A DNA stretch of 64,000 nt, taken from assembly GCA_965230565.1 (NCBI GenBank), contig CBDDLH010000015.1, forward strand, positions 1-64,000. Direction: 5' to 3'. Both the position numbers and the translations under genes were made by a program. Positions 41,843 to 52,435 of the stretch are shown one piece after another. Position 1 is the stretch's first letter. Every line of letters starts with the position of its first letter. Source of the DNA: BCD1 sp965230565 (GTDB lineage: Bacteria > Bacteroidota > Bacteroidia > Chitinophagales > Saprospiraceae). Below the pieces are notes generated by a model. It had not been told where the DNA came from. It searched no databases and saw nothing but the letters and a program-made list of their open reading frames with translations.

Positions 41843-41989
41843 CCAAATTTCGTACACACCGGATTCATTCGACCATAATTGAACACCGATTGAATCCGAC
41901 GTGTACGTTTTGCCTCCACAATTAGTATATGTAAATCGGATAAAGTAAATTCACAGATCGATTCCTATCATTCAAAATCCATCAACGAT

Positions 41990-44617
41990 ATGTACTTAAG
42001 GTCTGTTTTATTTCCTCTGTTTCCCCAAATTATTTATTTAAAACCAATTATTCTCCTTTCCATTTTTCTGTTCAGTTGCTCTTTATTAATCGGTCAAAAT
42101 GAAAATGGGAGCGTCATCGTGGATAATAAAGGCGTGATGCGTTGGGAAAAAACCGGTGAAGAAATCAAAGGGTTCGGAGTGAACTATACCGTACCTTTCG
42201 CACATGCTTTCAAGACTGCCCAGCGAATGGGAATAGATCCGAAGGAGGCGATTGACAGGGATGTTTACCACTTTTCAAGATTGGGGTTTGACCTGTACAG
42301 GGTGCATGTTTGGGATACAGAGATTAGTGATACTTTGGGCAATATTATTGAGAATGAAAGACTGGATGTATTTGATTACCTACTCAAGAAACTTTACGAG
42401 CACAATATCAAAGTGGTCATGACGCCCATTGCCTTTTGGGGAGGCGGATGGCCTGAACCGGATGTTTATACACCAGGGTTTTCACATAAATACGGCAAAG
42501 GTGACTGTCTTACAAACGAAGATGCCATAAAAGCTCAGGAAAACTATCTTTTCCAGTTCATGAATCACGTCAACCCTTATACGGGGGTTGCCTACAAGGA
42601 TGACCCGAATATTCTTGTGGTGGAAGTTAGTAACGAGCCACATCATCGGCAAAGCCCTGAAAAAGTTACTGCATTTATCAAAAGAATGGTGAATGCCATC
42701 CGAAGAACGGGTTGCCAAAAACCCATTTTTTACAATATCAGCCATGCTGTTCATCTGGCCGATGCATATTTCAAAGCAGGCATTCAGGGGGGTACATTCC
42801 AATGGTATCCAACAGGTCTTGGATATCAACGTGAAATTCCCGGAAATGTAATTCCCAATGTGAATGAATATGACATTCCGTTTGACAAAACCATTCGGGC
42901 AAACGGAGGAGCAAAGCTGGTATATGAATTCGATGCTGCTGATGTAGGTCGCTCCTATCCCTACCCGGTGATGGCAAGAAGCTTTCGCTCCGCAGGCATT
43001 CAGATCGCCACGCACTTTTCTTACGATCCTACTTTTATGGCTTATGCCAATACGGAATATAATACCCATTACATGAACCTGGCCTATACGCCTTCCAAAG
43101 CGCTGAGCCTCATGATTTGTTCGGAAATTTTCCATAATGTTCCAATGTATGCTGACCTTGGGAAAATATCCGGACAACCTCTCATTTAATGGTTTTCACA
43201 TCGATTACCACAAAGACCTCGCTCAATATAATGTTCCTGAAAAATTCATTTACACCAATCACACGAATACCCAACCGGTAGATGAATCACCAATTAACAC
43301 AAATTGCCGGATTTGGAAATTCGCCTGTGGTCAGTTACACTGGTTTAGGAGCCTATTTCCTGGATAAGATTGATGTGGGAGTTTGGAGATTGGAAGTGAT
43401 GCCTGATGCGGTTTGGGTCGACAATCCTTTTGGTAGAAACAGTCCCCGGAAAACTGTTGGAGTTATTAAATGGGAAGAACATAAAATGGGGCTGAAGCTT
43501 TCTGACCTTGGAGATCAATTCACCATAACTGCCATCAATGTTGGCAATGACCATTCTACTCAACTGGAAAACGGGTCTTTCAAAATAAAACCAGGCACTT
43601 ACATCTTGAGTAAAAAGGATGCTGACAAGAACTGGTCACCTTATGCTAAATGGAAAACCCATAAACTAAACGATTTTTACGCACCAGAAACAACCGTTAA
43701 GAAAACCTGGTTTAAGCATGAGGCTCCGTCAGGAGATATCTGCCAAAAAAGATTTGAAAATCAGTGCCCAGATAGTTGCTCCGGATAAAATCGTCAGTAT
43801 GAAGGTAACCGGTTGGGCTGGAGCAGGAAGTATTGCTGTTGACATGGTTGCCAAAAACCCTTATAACTATGACGCAGTAATCCCCGGGGATAAATTACCT
43901 TCAGGATTTTTGAGATACTACATTATTGCAGAGCTTGAAGGAGGGAGAACCATAAGTTACCCTGCAGGATTGGAAGGCATACCTTACGATTGGGACTACT
44001 ATGATCGACAACCATACCTTGTCAGAATTGTCCCCGAATCTCACCCTATCCATTTGTTTAATGCAGAAGATGATCTGGATGAATTGGTAAGGCCCTGGCG
44101 GAGATCCTTCCAATTAGTTCCAACGGAACCTTCAGGAAAATCGGAGTACCAAATGAATCTCGCCCCGATTTTCAGGCCCGATAATGAAAACCTTAATGCA
44201 GCACCTGTGCATGACTTTAGCTTTAAGCACTACATCATTGATGCGACAAGGGGACGCAAAGCTGATCTGGCTGGCAAAACCAAACTCATTTTTGAAGGAA
44301 GATCACTGAATGAGAAACCTTGCAAGATTCAGGTTGCATTCGTATTGGATGATGGAAGTTCTTATGGAAACATCATCGAATTACGATCTAAAGTCGGAGA
44401 ATACGAACTAGAACTGTCTAAACTTAAACCGGTTAAAACAGTGACTCTACCACGTCCCTACCCTTCCTTTTTGCCATATTACCTCGACTATCTGCCTGAG
44501 AAAGCATTTGATATCAACAAGGTCGAAAGTTTGCAATTCTCCATTGGTCCCGGCATTCCAAAGGATCAACTGGAGCAGGCTCATGGCGTTGGGATAATTA
44601 GTGTGAGGTTAGAGTAA
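41990..44617 (+). CDS. Secreted GH5-like glycoside hydrolase, disrupted as sequenced
   Basis: Secreted glycosidase of about 874 residues when repaired. An N-terminal hydrophobic signal (PIILLSIFLFSCSLLIG) leads into a TIM-barrel catalytic domain of cellulase/mannanase type (clan GH-A). The proton-donor motif is VVEVSNEPHH near residue 215, and a likely nucleophile is LVYEFDAADVG near residue 312. A C-terminal beta-rich region follows (to residue 874), perhaps carbohydrate-binding. Three single-base insertions break the frame at 43163-43166, 43290-43291 and 43732-43733; removing one base at each gives a continuous protein. It follows the MFS gene by 147 bases. The exact substrate is not visible. 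Confidence 0.8.
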
Positions 44618-44620
44618 ATA

Positions 44621-44744
44621 CTCAAGGCGACACCTTTGCTTAGCCTTGTGGCGCGGGAAAAGGTGTTGCCTTGTCGGAGCTATTTCTCTCCGACAAGGTG
44701 TCGCCTTACCTTACGCCATAGCCAGGCAAAGGCAAAACCTTGAG
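44621..44744. repeat. Mosaic palindromic intergenic element
   Basis: Nested inverted repeats span the gap between the convergent glycosidase and CHAT genes: AAGGCGACACCTT (44624-44636) with AAGGTGTCGCCTT (44695-44707); an inner perfect 11-base stem CCTTGTCGGAG (44669-44679) with CTCCGACAAGG (44688-44698); and CTCAAGG (44621-44627) with CCTTGAG (44738-44744). It could act as a bidirectional terminator or be a REP/MITE-like mobile repeat. No transposase is nearby. Confidence 0.65.
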
Positions 44745-44833
44745 CAACTAATTCTAAATGCTTTTTTTCACCACAGAGAAGTGCCTGAATAACCTTACAT
44801 CATCAGGAAGATTTTTTAAAATCATTGTTAAAA

Positions 44834-44871
44834 ACCGTAAACCGTTTACCACCTACCGTAAGCCGTTTACC
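44834..44871. repeat. Direct repeat ACCGTAAACCGTTTACC x2
   Basis: ACCGTAAACCGTTTACC at 44834-44850 is followed by ACCGTAAGCCGTTTACC at 44855-44871, one mismatch in 17 bases. Each unit is itself nearly palindromic. The second copy overlaps the stop codon of the CHAT gene. Confidence 0.6.
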
Positions 44872-47602
44872 TATTATTTCTCCTCCACACCAAAAAAGCT
44901 CCAATTAATACCACAATGGGAATCAAATATTTCCACCAATCTATTGGGGGTTTTAGATCTATGGTTTCATTATTGCCCATCATCGCAAAACCTGCCCAGT
45001 CGTAGGGAGTTTTTATATGACCGTTACCATCAGGAGTGTCCAAATAATCAAGTTTTGCTAATCGTAATGCTTCCGCTTTCGTTTGGCCATCTTTCAGTTT
45101 TTTATAAAAAACAGGAAATATCTGACCTGTGGAGGCTGCATTAACTTTCCACAAACTGGCAATAATGCTGTTGGCTCCGGCATAGGTAAAGCCCCTGGAA
45201 AGACTGAATATCCCCTCACCTGACTTCACCTCTCCGAGGTTCGTTTCACAAGCACTCAGGACGATGAGGTCTGACGGTAAATTCATGGCATACAATTCCT
45301 GTAAGGTCAGCACCGTATCTGCAAAGGCAATTACGGGTTGTCCGGCTTCCATATTGGCTTCCGCATGGGTAGACAGGTGCAGGATGGAATAACGGTCAGA
45401 CCATCGGTTTAACAGTGACTTTTGGGCTTTCTGGCTTTGATAATAACTCCCGGAAATGATCTTTCGCAGAAAGGATAGTTTCCTTAGCGGTATAAGGCAG
45501 AGCTGCGAATTCTCCAGATCCTGATTCGGAAAAAGGAGCGAAAGGCCATTATTCTACCCTCTCCAACCTGACCTGACGTTTGCTGTTCAAGGATGGTGGC
45601 AGAGAAACTCAACCTGACTTCGAAATCCCGGATCAAATACGGCAATGTTTCCAGGTTGGTATGATCCACAGGTTTTGTCAAGCAATGCTTCAAAAGGCAA
45701 AAACCCTAACAGGCCGTCCGGAATAATGATGAGTTTTTCCACGCCTTCCAATCCGGCAGGAGCTACCAGGTATTCATATAATTTATTTGCTGCTGTCGCA
45801 TAACCTTGAGGATCATTGGCAATGGCATAAGCATTGCTGAAGAAAGCAAGATAATCACCAATTAGGCTGTCTGTATCATTAGCTGTTCCCAATTCCAGAA
45901 GCACAGGTTCCTCACTTCCGTTATACGCAAACAACCAACTACTTTCTGATCCAAGGAAATAATGTAACAGGGCAGTTTTGCCATCTTGTAGTTGATGTTG
46001 TTTAAGTGTTTCCAGAGGAACCACAGAGGTTTCATACATCAACTTGAAATAATCAGGATATTTCTCCGCAATGGTTTTGTTGAGTTGATCCCGCTCCTCA
46101 TTTAGTTTTTTCAATTTGGAAAGAATGGCAGATTTTTCCTCTTCCTTAGTTGCCCCATTGAGTAATTCGCGGGTCTCGTAAAGGGCATTGATAATTCTTT
46201 TTTCCTCTGCCTTTAAAGTCTCATCGCCTATATCGTTCAATACTTCCTCCTGGACCATTGCATCTAGCAAGAGTACTGCCCTGCTCTTTTCCAGAAAAGC
46301 AAATGCTTTCTTCATATCTCCTGCAAGGTAGCAGGCATGGATAGCTTTTTCGTAGATGGGTAGAACCTTTTCCCGCCAGAAAATTTTAGAAGATTGCTCG
46401 GTGTGGTCGCTGCGAAGGAGGTCAGTTACCCTATCACAATGCTGGAAAGTTTCAAGAGCTGCATTTAAATAATTGGTATCCGCCTGCTGTTCATAAATAA
46501 CCATCAGGGATTTAGCTTTATCAAATAAATAGCCAAGGATATCTGCTTTTGAGGGCAATCTGGATATGTTTTCCATGGAAGGGTTACTTAAAACATTCTT
46601 TAACTCCTCACCCACCTCCTCACTGGCAGCTTCGTGGAAGAATTTCAAAGTTTTTTGATATTGGGTAGTTGCCTGATAATACTCTGCCAGGTTGTTTTTA
46701 CTTTGGGCAATTAAGTTCCGGTTTCCAGTTCTTCTACCCAGACTTAACCCTTGTTCAAAATAGTCTTTGGCTTTTTTTAGTTGATCGGTTTTCAAGTATG
46801 CCAATCCAACATTATTAAGTAGTTTCCCAAGCTCTTCTTCCTCATCAAAATACTTGGCCCATTTGATAGCCAGATGACCATAATCAATGCATTGTTTGTA
46901 TTTATCTAATTCTAAATAACTCACGCACAGATTATTATAACAACTTGCTAAGTCTTCTTTTGGATCGAGTGTTTCCAAGTATTCCTTTACTGGTAACAGG
47001 CTATCGATGGCCCTTTTGTACAACCCCTTATCAAATAAAACCAACCCCATTTCGAGTCTGGCCTTGTATAATCTGCTTGTATCCTCATACTTAATGGAGC
47101 GATTAATCGCCAAATTTAAAGTTTGTATTGATCTGTCATAATCTCCGATACTATTGTAAATATTTCCTAACTCAACAAGGGCCCTACATTGACGATCATG
47201 ATCAGCTGTTTCAAAGATCCACAACGCCTTTTTGAAATATTTTTCCGCCTTATCGTATTCAAGTTCATCTTTATAAAAGACTCCCAGGTTATGATTGGAT
47301 TTTCCAAAATCCACTTCAAAGGGCCAGCAAATTAGCCTGCGGATGGCCAACGCTTTATAGGTAAAAAAAATGGCTGCATCATTTTCCTTCCGATATTTTT
47401 TAGCACCTACATTATGATAAGACTCTGCAAGCGATGCCTGATATTCCCAGCAATTAAAATGAGCTTCTGCAAATTCCAAATCTCGCTCCTTATTTGAACC
47501 ATCAGGTGCTGAAAACAAATAGGAATACTCACATTGCCCAAATAAAAAAGCCGGCACTGCCAACAAGGGCAGTGCCAGATAAAGAACTTTATAAATCTTC
47601 AT
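44867..47602 (-). CDS. TPR-CHAT domain protease, membrane-anchored, disrupted as sequenced
   Basis: Envelope protein of about 910 residues when repaired: signal peptide (IYKVLYLALPLLAVPAFLFG), about ten tetratricopeptide-type repeats (residues 60-420; for example LVELGNIYNSIGDYDRSIQT), a coiled-coil-like segment, then a CHAT caspase-like domain. The catalytic histidine is in LHLSTHAEAN and the cysteine in VLSACETNLG. A C-terminal membrane helix follows (YLIPIVVLIGAFLVWRRNNR). Three single-base insertions (45673-45676, 45541-45543, 45424-45426) break the frame within the CHAT domain, and removing them restores it. The ATG shares a base with the stop of the upstream subtilase gene (TAATG), so the two are co-translated. 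The catalytic part should face the periplasm. Confidence 0.85.
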
Positions 47603-49524
47603 TATTTTTCTCTTTTTCTAAGACTGTAGAATGTTCTGGACCTTCTCCAACAAATGGAAGAATAGGTTAAGAGTAAGATTAGTACAACAAACCCGATGAT
47701 CCACCATTTGTATTTGTACCAAATGAAACACCTGTAGTCGAAATCTAGTACACGCCCTTCTACAACCTCCTTACCAACCATGGAAGGTTCTTTCCTGACA
47801 CAAGACAATAAGGACTCTTTGATGGTTTTTACATCTTTTCGCTTGGCACAATAGTACTGAACATAAGCTGCAGTAACCGCAGGAGCAGACATAGAGGTTC
47901 CGGATTTCGCAATCCTCATATTTCCCGGGTAGGCACTCACCACCTGATCTCCTAATGCCAGTAGGTCAACCTCTCTGGAAGAATGGTTAGAAAATACAGA
48001 TCTTTGATAAACGCCATTAACTACTTTATCATGTGAACCAACGGTAACAATATTTGCCACAGTATCACAAGCAGGGAATTGAGGTGTATCATCCAGGTCA
48101 ATGGTATCATTACCTGCTGAGGATACAATGAGGATATTCTGACTTTCTGCATTTTGCATGGCCGTTTTCAAAATCCTACTGGATTTTCCGTAATAACCCC
48201 AGCTGTCATTAATAATATCGACATCAGCATCAATACTGTAGTAAGTTGCACAGGTAACATTGAACAATGTCGCAACACCATTAGCATTGTGGGTTTTCAA
48301 AGGTATGATCCTGTAATCACAAGGACCACTACAATTCTTTTTCAGATTATCGACTATAATCCCGGCTACGTGTGTTCCGTGGCTGTGATCATCCATCGGA
48401 TTATTATTGTCATGAACAAAATTCCATCCGATAAAATCTGTGTCAACGCTGCAACTGTCCGGCCGTTTCAAATCAGGATTTTTCCAGATTTGGTCGACAA
48501 GATCAGGATGTGTATAGTCCACACCAGTATCTAAAATAGAGATTAATACCGCTTTTTTAGGCGTATCTCTAATCCCTTCTGGCATAACTACCAATGAATC
48601 TGTAGGGCCAGGAGTTGTTTCAAAAAGACTATTGAAGTTATATTTATTAAATTCAACATTGTCTACATCTGAGCTACTTCCCGAACCTTTGGCTTTTTCC
48701 TGAATTCCGATAATATTTGGATCCATGGCATCTCCGTCTTCTACCCATAATTCGATCTCACTACTGCAATGACAGGTCATAATTTTTCTAAAACCGAATG
48801 AGTCTCTTATTTCTTGTCTTCTTGCCTCAGGCACACCTGGGGCAAAGTCGACAACCAGCTGATTAGGCACATACGGCCAATCATCGTCACCTAAATCAAA
48901 AGGGATATTAAACTCTCTTAATGAATCTCCTAAATAAGAAATAGGTACAACATCCCCCTGATCATCCGGATCATACAAATGGAAATCATCGATTATCCAG
49001 ACCGCATCCACCGTAGACGAAATAAAAGAAATATTAACGCTATCCGCTCCTGTTGTAACAGAAGTCAAATCAATATCCTGAAGATTCCAGGGAACCGTGG
49101 TCCCATTCCAATTGGAATCAAGTTTTAGGGGAACTGTGGTTGTTCCTAAATTTGTTTTTATTTCCAGGTAAGCAGTATCAGAAGAAACTTCAAACCCTGA
49201 AAGAATTTGATTAAATCTCAATCTAACACTATCAAAGGTGTTTATTGCAAAAGTAGGACTAACCAGTTCATTGGCTGTAGTATCTAATGATGTATCATTC
49301 ATTACAGCAACTCCGGCTCCTGAGGGAGAAACTATTGCAACAGGGGATCCTGCCGGACCGGTAGTAGAACTCCAATTCCAATCAGAAGTCGGGGTACTCC
49401 AGCCTATTGCCGGGAAGGTTGAATCAAAAGGTTCATAATAGCCATAAGCTGGGGCCTGGCCATTCATCCTAACAACAAAAAACAATAAAAACAAAAGGGA
49501 AAGAAAAAAGAATCTACTTTTCAT
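47602..49524 (-). CDS. Membrane-anchored S8 subtilisin-like protease
   Basis: A 640-residue subtilase. Signal peptide 1-23 (FFFLSLLFLLFFVVRMNGQ), a MAM/jelly-roll-like domain (about 25-190), a short region that may be a degenerate inhibitor-like prodomain (about 222-265, VPNQLVVDFAPGVPEARRQE), then the S8 domain. The catalytic residues are Asp332 (ILDTGVDYTHPDL), His382 (HSHGTHVAGI) and Ser544 (SGTSMSAPAVTAAY), with oxyanion Asn472 (SSAGND). A membrane helix at about 606-624 and a basic tail anchor it, so the protease domain is periplasmic; there is no T9SS sorting domain. It is the first gene of a two-gene operon with the TPR-CHAT protease, whose ATG overlaps this stop codon. Substrates unknown. 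Confidence 0.92.
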   Translation of the reverse strand: MKSRFFFLSLLFLLFFVVRMNGQAPAYGYYEPFDSTFPAIGWSTPTSDWNWSSTTGPAGSPVAIVSPSGAGVAVMNDTSLDTTANELVSPTFAINTFDSVRLRFNQILSGFEVSSDTAYLEIKTNLGTTTVPLKLDSNWNGTTVPWNLQDIDLTSVTTGADSVNISFISSTVDAVWIIDDFHLYDPDDQGDVVPISYLGDSLREFNIPFDLGDDDWPYVPNQLVVDFAPGVPEARRQEIRDSFGFRKIMTCHCSSEIELWVEDGDAMDPNIIGIQEKAKGSGSSSDVDNVEFNKYNFNSLFETTPGPTDSLVVMPEGIRDTPKKAVLISILDTGVDYTHPDLVDQIWKNPDLKRPDSCSVDTDFIGWNFVHDNNNPMDDHSHGTHVAGIIVDNLKKNCSGPCDYRIIPLKTHNANGVATLFNVTCATYYSIDADVDIINDSWGYYGKSSRILKTAMQNAESQNILIVSSAGNDTIDLDDTPQFPACDTVANIVTVGSHDKVVNGVYQRSVFSNHSSREVDLLALGDQVVSAYPGNMRIAKSGTSMSAPAVTAAYVQYYCAKRKDVKTIKESLLSCVRKEPSMVGKEVVEGRVLDFDYRCFIWYKYKWWIIGFVVLILLLTYSSICWRRSRTFYSLRKREK

Positions 49525-49981
49525 TTCGAAGGGTTTTGATCCATTCCGGGGGGTATGAATGGTTTTGTCATAAGAAAATTAGTTGTAAATCGGGTAGAGA
49601 GGAGCGATTACCTGCCAAATCACAAGCATCGACCTAAAAATAAAAAATTATTCCGACTCAATAGTAATTTTAAAAATATTTGATTAAAAAATACTTAAAC
49701 ACAAAATAAATACAAAACCCTAAAAGACCAGATCCAGTGCTTTTGGTCAAAGTCCTTTAGGTACTTTTTGATAGATCGTTAAAGTTGTAGAAATCTTACC
49801 CAAATTGACGTTTTTTCTTTGTAAACCTTGATTGTAGTCATTTTAACATCAAATCCATAATGTTTTTGTTACCCACAACTATTTGTATTTCCAATTACTT
49901 GAAAATGAAAAAAATTTCCCTTTAGATTATCTTTTATCCAAAGGGAAATAATAAATAAAAAAATCTCTTGTATTAGGAAAA
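49525..49981. other. Intergenic (457 bases) with terminator
   Basis: Non-coding AT-rich gap upstream of the subtilase operon and downstream of the lipoprotein gene, both on the minus strand. It must contain the subtilase promoter. An imperfect inverted repeat lies at about 49719-49758 (CCTAAAAGAC with GTCCTTTAGG) and a clear terminator near 49914-49949. Confidence 0.6.
49908..49949 (-). terminator. Rho-independent terminator of the lipoprotein gene
   Basis: A perfect 10-base stem (ATTTCCCTTT at 49914-49923 with AAAGGGAAAT at 49940-49949) with a 16-base loop. On the minus strand it is followed by a run of T (the A-run 49908-49914), about 33 bases past the stop at 49982. Confidence 0.85.
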
Positions 49982-51712
49982 TTAGAACAAAGGATTCAAT
50001 TCAGTCCAAATAGCACTCACCCCAAGCATTCCAACAGTAGGATCAGAACTTTTCGAATGACATGCGAAACAATTTGTACTCTGTACATAAGTTTCCATTG
50101 TAGTATTTGCAAGTCTACTAGTACCTACCTCTGCTCCTAAACTAACTGCTCCTGAGAAAGGTCCTGTAGGAGCCTCACCACCGATGGTCCAAGTTGTACC
50201 AGTTTGAATATAATTTTTTCTAACATCTCCGTTCACTAAATGGTTTCTTACACTATTATTTATTGAAATAAGGTCAGTATTTGATTCTGCTGTACTGCTT
50301 ACCAAAGGGTTGGGGGTTTGAGCATTGTCACTTCCCCAAGCGTTATTCCTTTTCGTATCACTAGCACTAACACTAAAACCTCCAGTAGATTCAATTTCGC
50401 TATTTGAATTGACGAACATATGTGGCTGATTAAATGGTCCGGAAGAATTATTTGCACAAAAAAGCCAATTCCCATTAGTATTTTGAGAAACATTATTTAC
50501 CTGATTCGCAGTATTAATATATGAATAGGCACTATTTGGAGCAACGCTGATATGCTCAAATGTAGCCCATAGCATTTCTTTATGCCCTTTTGTACTTCCA
50601 ACAACATGCATTCCTACCATTGCCAATTTTTCTGTTTTTTGACCAATTGGAATCCATTCGTTTGGATTTGACTCATCATAAGTAGGAATTACAGCATTTA
50701 TTGTAATAAAATTATCAAGTCTTAATGAAGGAATCGTCGAAGCCTCAACCCAAGAAGTCTTAATTTCTACGGCTAAAGCCTCAGGATCAACCAAAGTTTT
50801 TCCATTATTAGCTGCGAAATTTAAGATATCATTCAATTGAGATTGAGTAGTTGGGAATTGAGTGGTATTAATTGCTCCGTTTTCTATTCCTGTTTTTAAA
50901 TACGCAAACACATCATTCACTGTTATTTGATAAAAAACTAATGACCCCTGTTGTGACATCAAAACATTGCCTCCTCCTGCCTGACCAGGAGAAACATCAA
51001 TAGTACTCCCACTACTTGTAAGAAATACTATTACCTCTCCAACTTTAAATTTCTGGACTATTTTTTGTTTTTCTAATTCCTTTGGAACTATAGGTCTTGG
51101 ATTCTCAATAATTCTACCATTTTGATCAAGAAATTTTGAGACCTTCGATTCATCAACAAGAAGTTGGTGTACCTCGACTTTTTCTCGTTTTTCATTTAAA
51201 ATGAGTTGCTTTCCATTATCGCTGAAACTAGTTGGAAATACCTCAAATAAATTTCCAGATTTTTTTTCCGATACTATTGGCAATTTATTAGGACCAAATG
51301 GGGTGGCCCTCAAATTAAATTTGTGGGGTAACCCCGGGGTATGGGAAATAAAATCCCTCTCCCCATTTGCATCTAATGGACTAACATCGTAAAAAGCAGG
51401 TGAACTAAAAACTCTCCCGCTTCCGCCATAACTGGAAGGTGCGGGAGAAGTTAACCATAAAAACATCTGCTCAGACCACTTGTAAAAGTCGCAATTAGGA
51501 ACATCTGAAAAGGCAATTCCATCTGCAGGTTTTACAAATCCATCCTTAGTAATTACTCCTGATTCAAACCAATTAGAAATTTCTGATGATGTTACAAAAC
51601 AAGTATTTTTGACATCATTTGGTAATTGAACAGTAGACAAGCAACCTCCAAGAAATAAAAACAGGACAACCAGTGGTAGCAAAGTAAAAATCCTCCATTT
51701 AGCATTTTTCAT
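49982..51712 (-). CDS. Lipoprotein with C-terminal CxxCH heme-binding motif
   Basis: A 576-residue lipoprotein: signal sequence with lipobox ending LGGC (Cys24), so it is anchored in a membrane, probably the outer one. The C-terminus carries CFACHSKSSD, a CxxCH c-type heme attachment motif. Other recognisable segments include EALAVEIKTSWVEA, KLAMVGMHVVGSTKGHKEML, VRKNYIQTGTTWTIGG and LANTTMETYVQS; I recognise this only as a recurring family of single-heme-motif proteins, without a name or known reaction. It diverges from the ECF sigma gene that follows on the plus strand (154 bases between starts) and has its own terminator. It could be a target of that sigma factor; this is inference. Confidence 0.78.
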   Translation of the reverse strand: MKNAKWRIFTLLPLVVLFLFLGGCLSTVQLPNDVKNTCFVTSSEISNWFESGVITKDGFVKPADGIAFSDVPNCDFYKWSEQMFLWLTSPAPSSYGGSGRVFSSPAFYDVSPLDANGERDFISHTPGLPHKFNLRATPFGPNKLPIVSEKKSGNLFEVFPTSFSDNGKQLILNEKREKVEVHQLLVDESKVSKFLDQNGRIIENPRPIVPKELEKQKIVQKFKVGEVIVFLTSSGSTIDVSPGQAGGGNVLMSQQGSLVFYQITVNDVFAYLKTGIENGAINTTQFPTTQSQLNDILNFAANNGKTLVDPEALAVEIKTSWVEASTIPSLRLDNFITINAVIPTYDESNPNEWIPIGQKTEKLAMVGMHVVGSTKGHKEMLWATFEHISVAPNSAYSYINTANQVNNVSQNTNGNWLFCANNSSGPFNQPHMFVNSNSEIESTGGFSVSASDTKRNNAWGSDNAQTPNPLVSSTAESNTDLISINNSVRNHLVNGDVRKNYIQTGTTWTIGGEAPTGPFSGAVSLGAEVGTSRLANTTMETYVQSTNCFACHSKSSDPTVGMLGVSAIWTELNPLF

Positions 51713-51865
51713 AATTACAGTTTTTTGTGATTAATAAATTCAATTTCTAAAATCTCTTTTTCGATTTTGTATTTTCTCAAATCCTCTTTACTCCCCCCTA
51801 TATCGCTCAAAAACTTTTTTCTTACCTTTGAAGAGGAAAAATTACCACTACCCTATTTTTCATTA

Positions 51866-52435
51866 ATGCAAAAACACAAAGACCACAAATACATCATCGC
51901 CCTTGCCAGAGGAGACAATGAGGTTTTGGAAATGATCTACAATGATCATTTGCCTGCTGTCAGAAGCTGGATCTTAAAAAACAGCGGAACCCAGGATGAT
52001 GCCCTCGATATTTTTCAGGAAGCTATTCTCGCCCTTTACGACAAATCCCTTGATCCGGACTTTTCACTTACTTGCCCGTTGGGTGGTTTCATCTTCCACA
52101 TCTGCCGTAACAAATGGATCAGTCAGCTTAGAAAAAATAAACGGACCGAAGAGGTAATAAAAACAGAACAGGAACGATATAAGGAAAAATGGGACTTCAC
52201 CCCATTGATCGAACAACTCGAACAAGAGGAACTCCGACAAACCAGACTAGATAAGGCATTCGCTCAACTGAGTGATCTGTGCCGGAAATTATTGCAACTC
52301 GTAGCGGAGGGGTTGGATACTTCGACGATTGCAGAGCAACTGAATATGGCAAAGGTTAATACCCTTTATCGCCGTAAAAATGCTTGTATTGAAAGGTGGC
52401 GAACTCTGTATGAAAACGAAAATGCGCGACTATGA
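51866..52435 (+). CDS. ECF RNA polymerase sigma factor
   Basis: A 189-residue sigma-70 family factor of the ECF group. Region 2 is around residues 10-85 (ARGDNEVLEMIYNDHLPAVR, DALDIFQEAILALYDK, GGFIFHICRNKWISQLRK), and region 4 around 130-185 (LDKAFAQLSDLCRKLLQLVA, DTSTIAEQLNMAKVNTLYRR). I used the ATG at 51866; an upstream start at 51767 would add 33 hydrophobic residues unlike sigma factors. Its stop overlaps the start of the TPR membrane protein (ATGA), the usual layout for a sigma/anti-sigma pair. Confidence 0.88.
   Translation: MQKHKDHKYIIALARGDNEVLEMIYNDHLPAVRSWILKNSGTQDDALDIFQEAILALYDKSLDPDFSLTCPLGGFIFHICRNKWISQLRKNKRTEEVIKTEQERYKEKWDFTPLIEQLEQEELRQTRLDKAFAQLSDLCRKLLQLVAEGLDTSTIAEQLNMAKVNTLYRRKNACIERWRTLYENENARL

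Noticed and set aside
44758..45144. Plus-strand frame at the end of the CHAT gene
   Set aside because: Antisense to the conserved CHAT catalytic region and starting in repeat sequence.
44867..49524. CRISPR-associated or phage-defence island
   Set aside because: No cas, nuclease, NTPase or phage genes nearby; signal peptides and membrane anchors on both proteases point to an envelope role.
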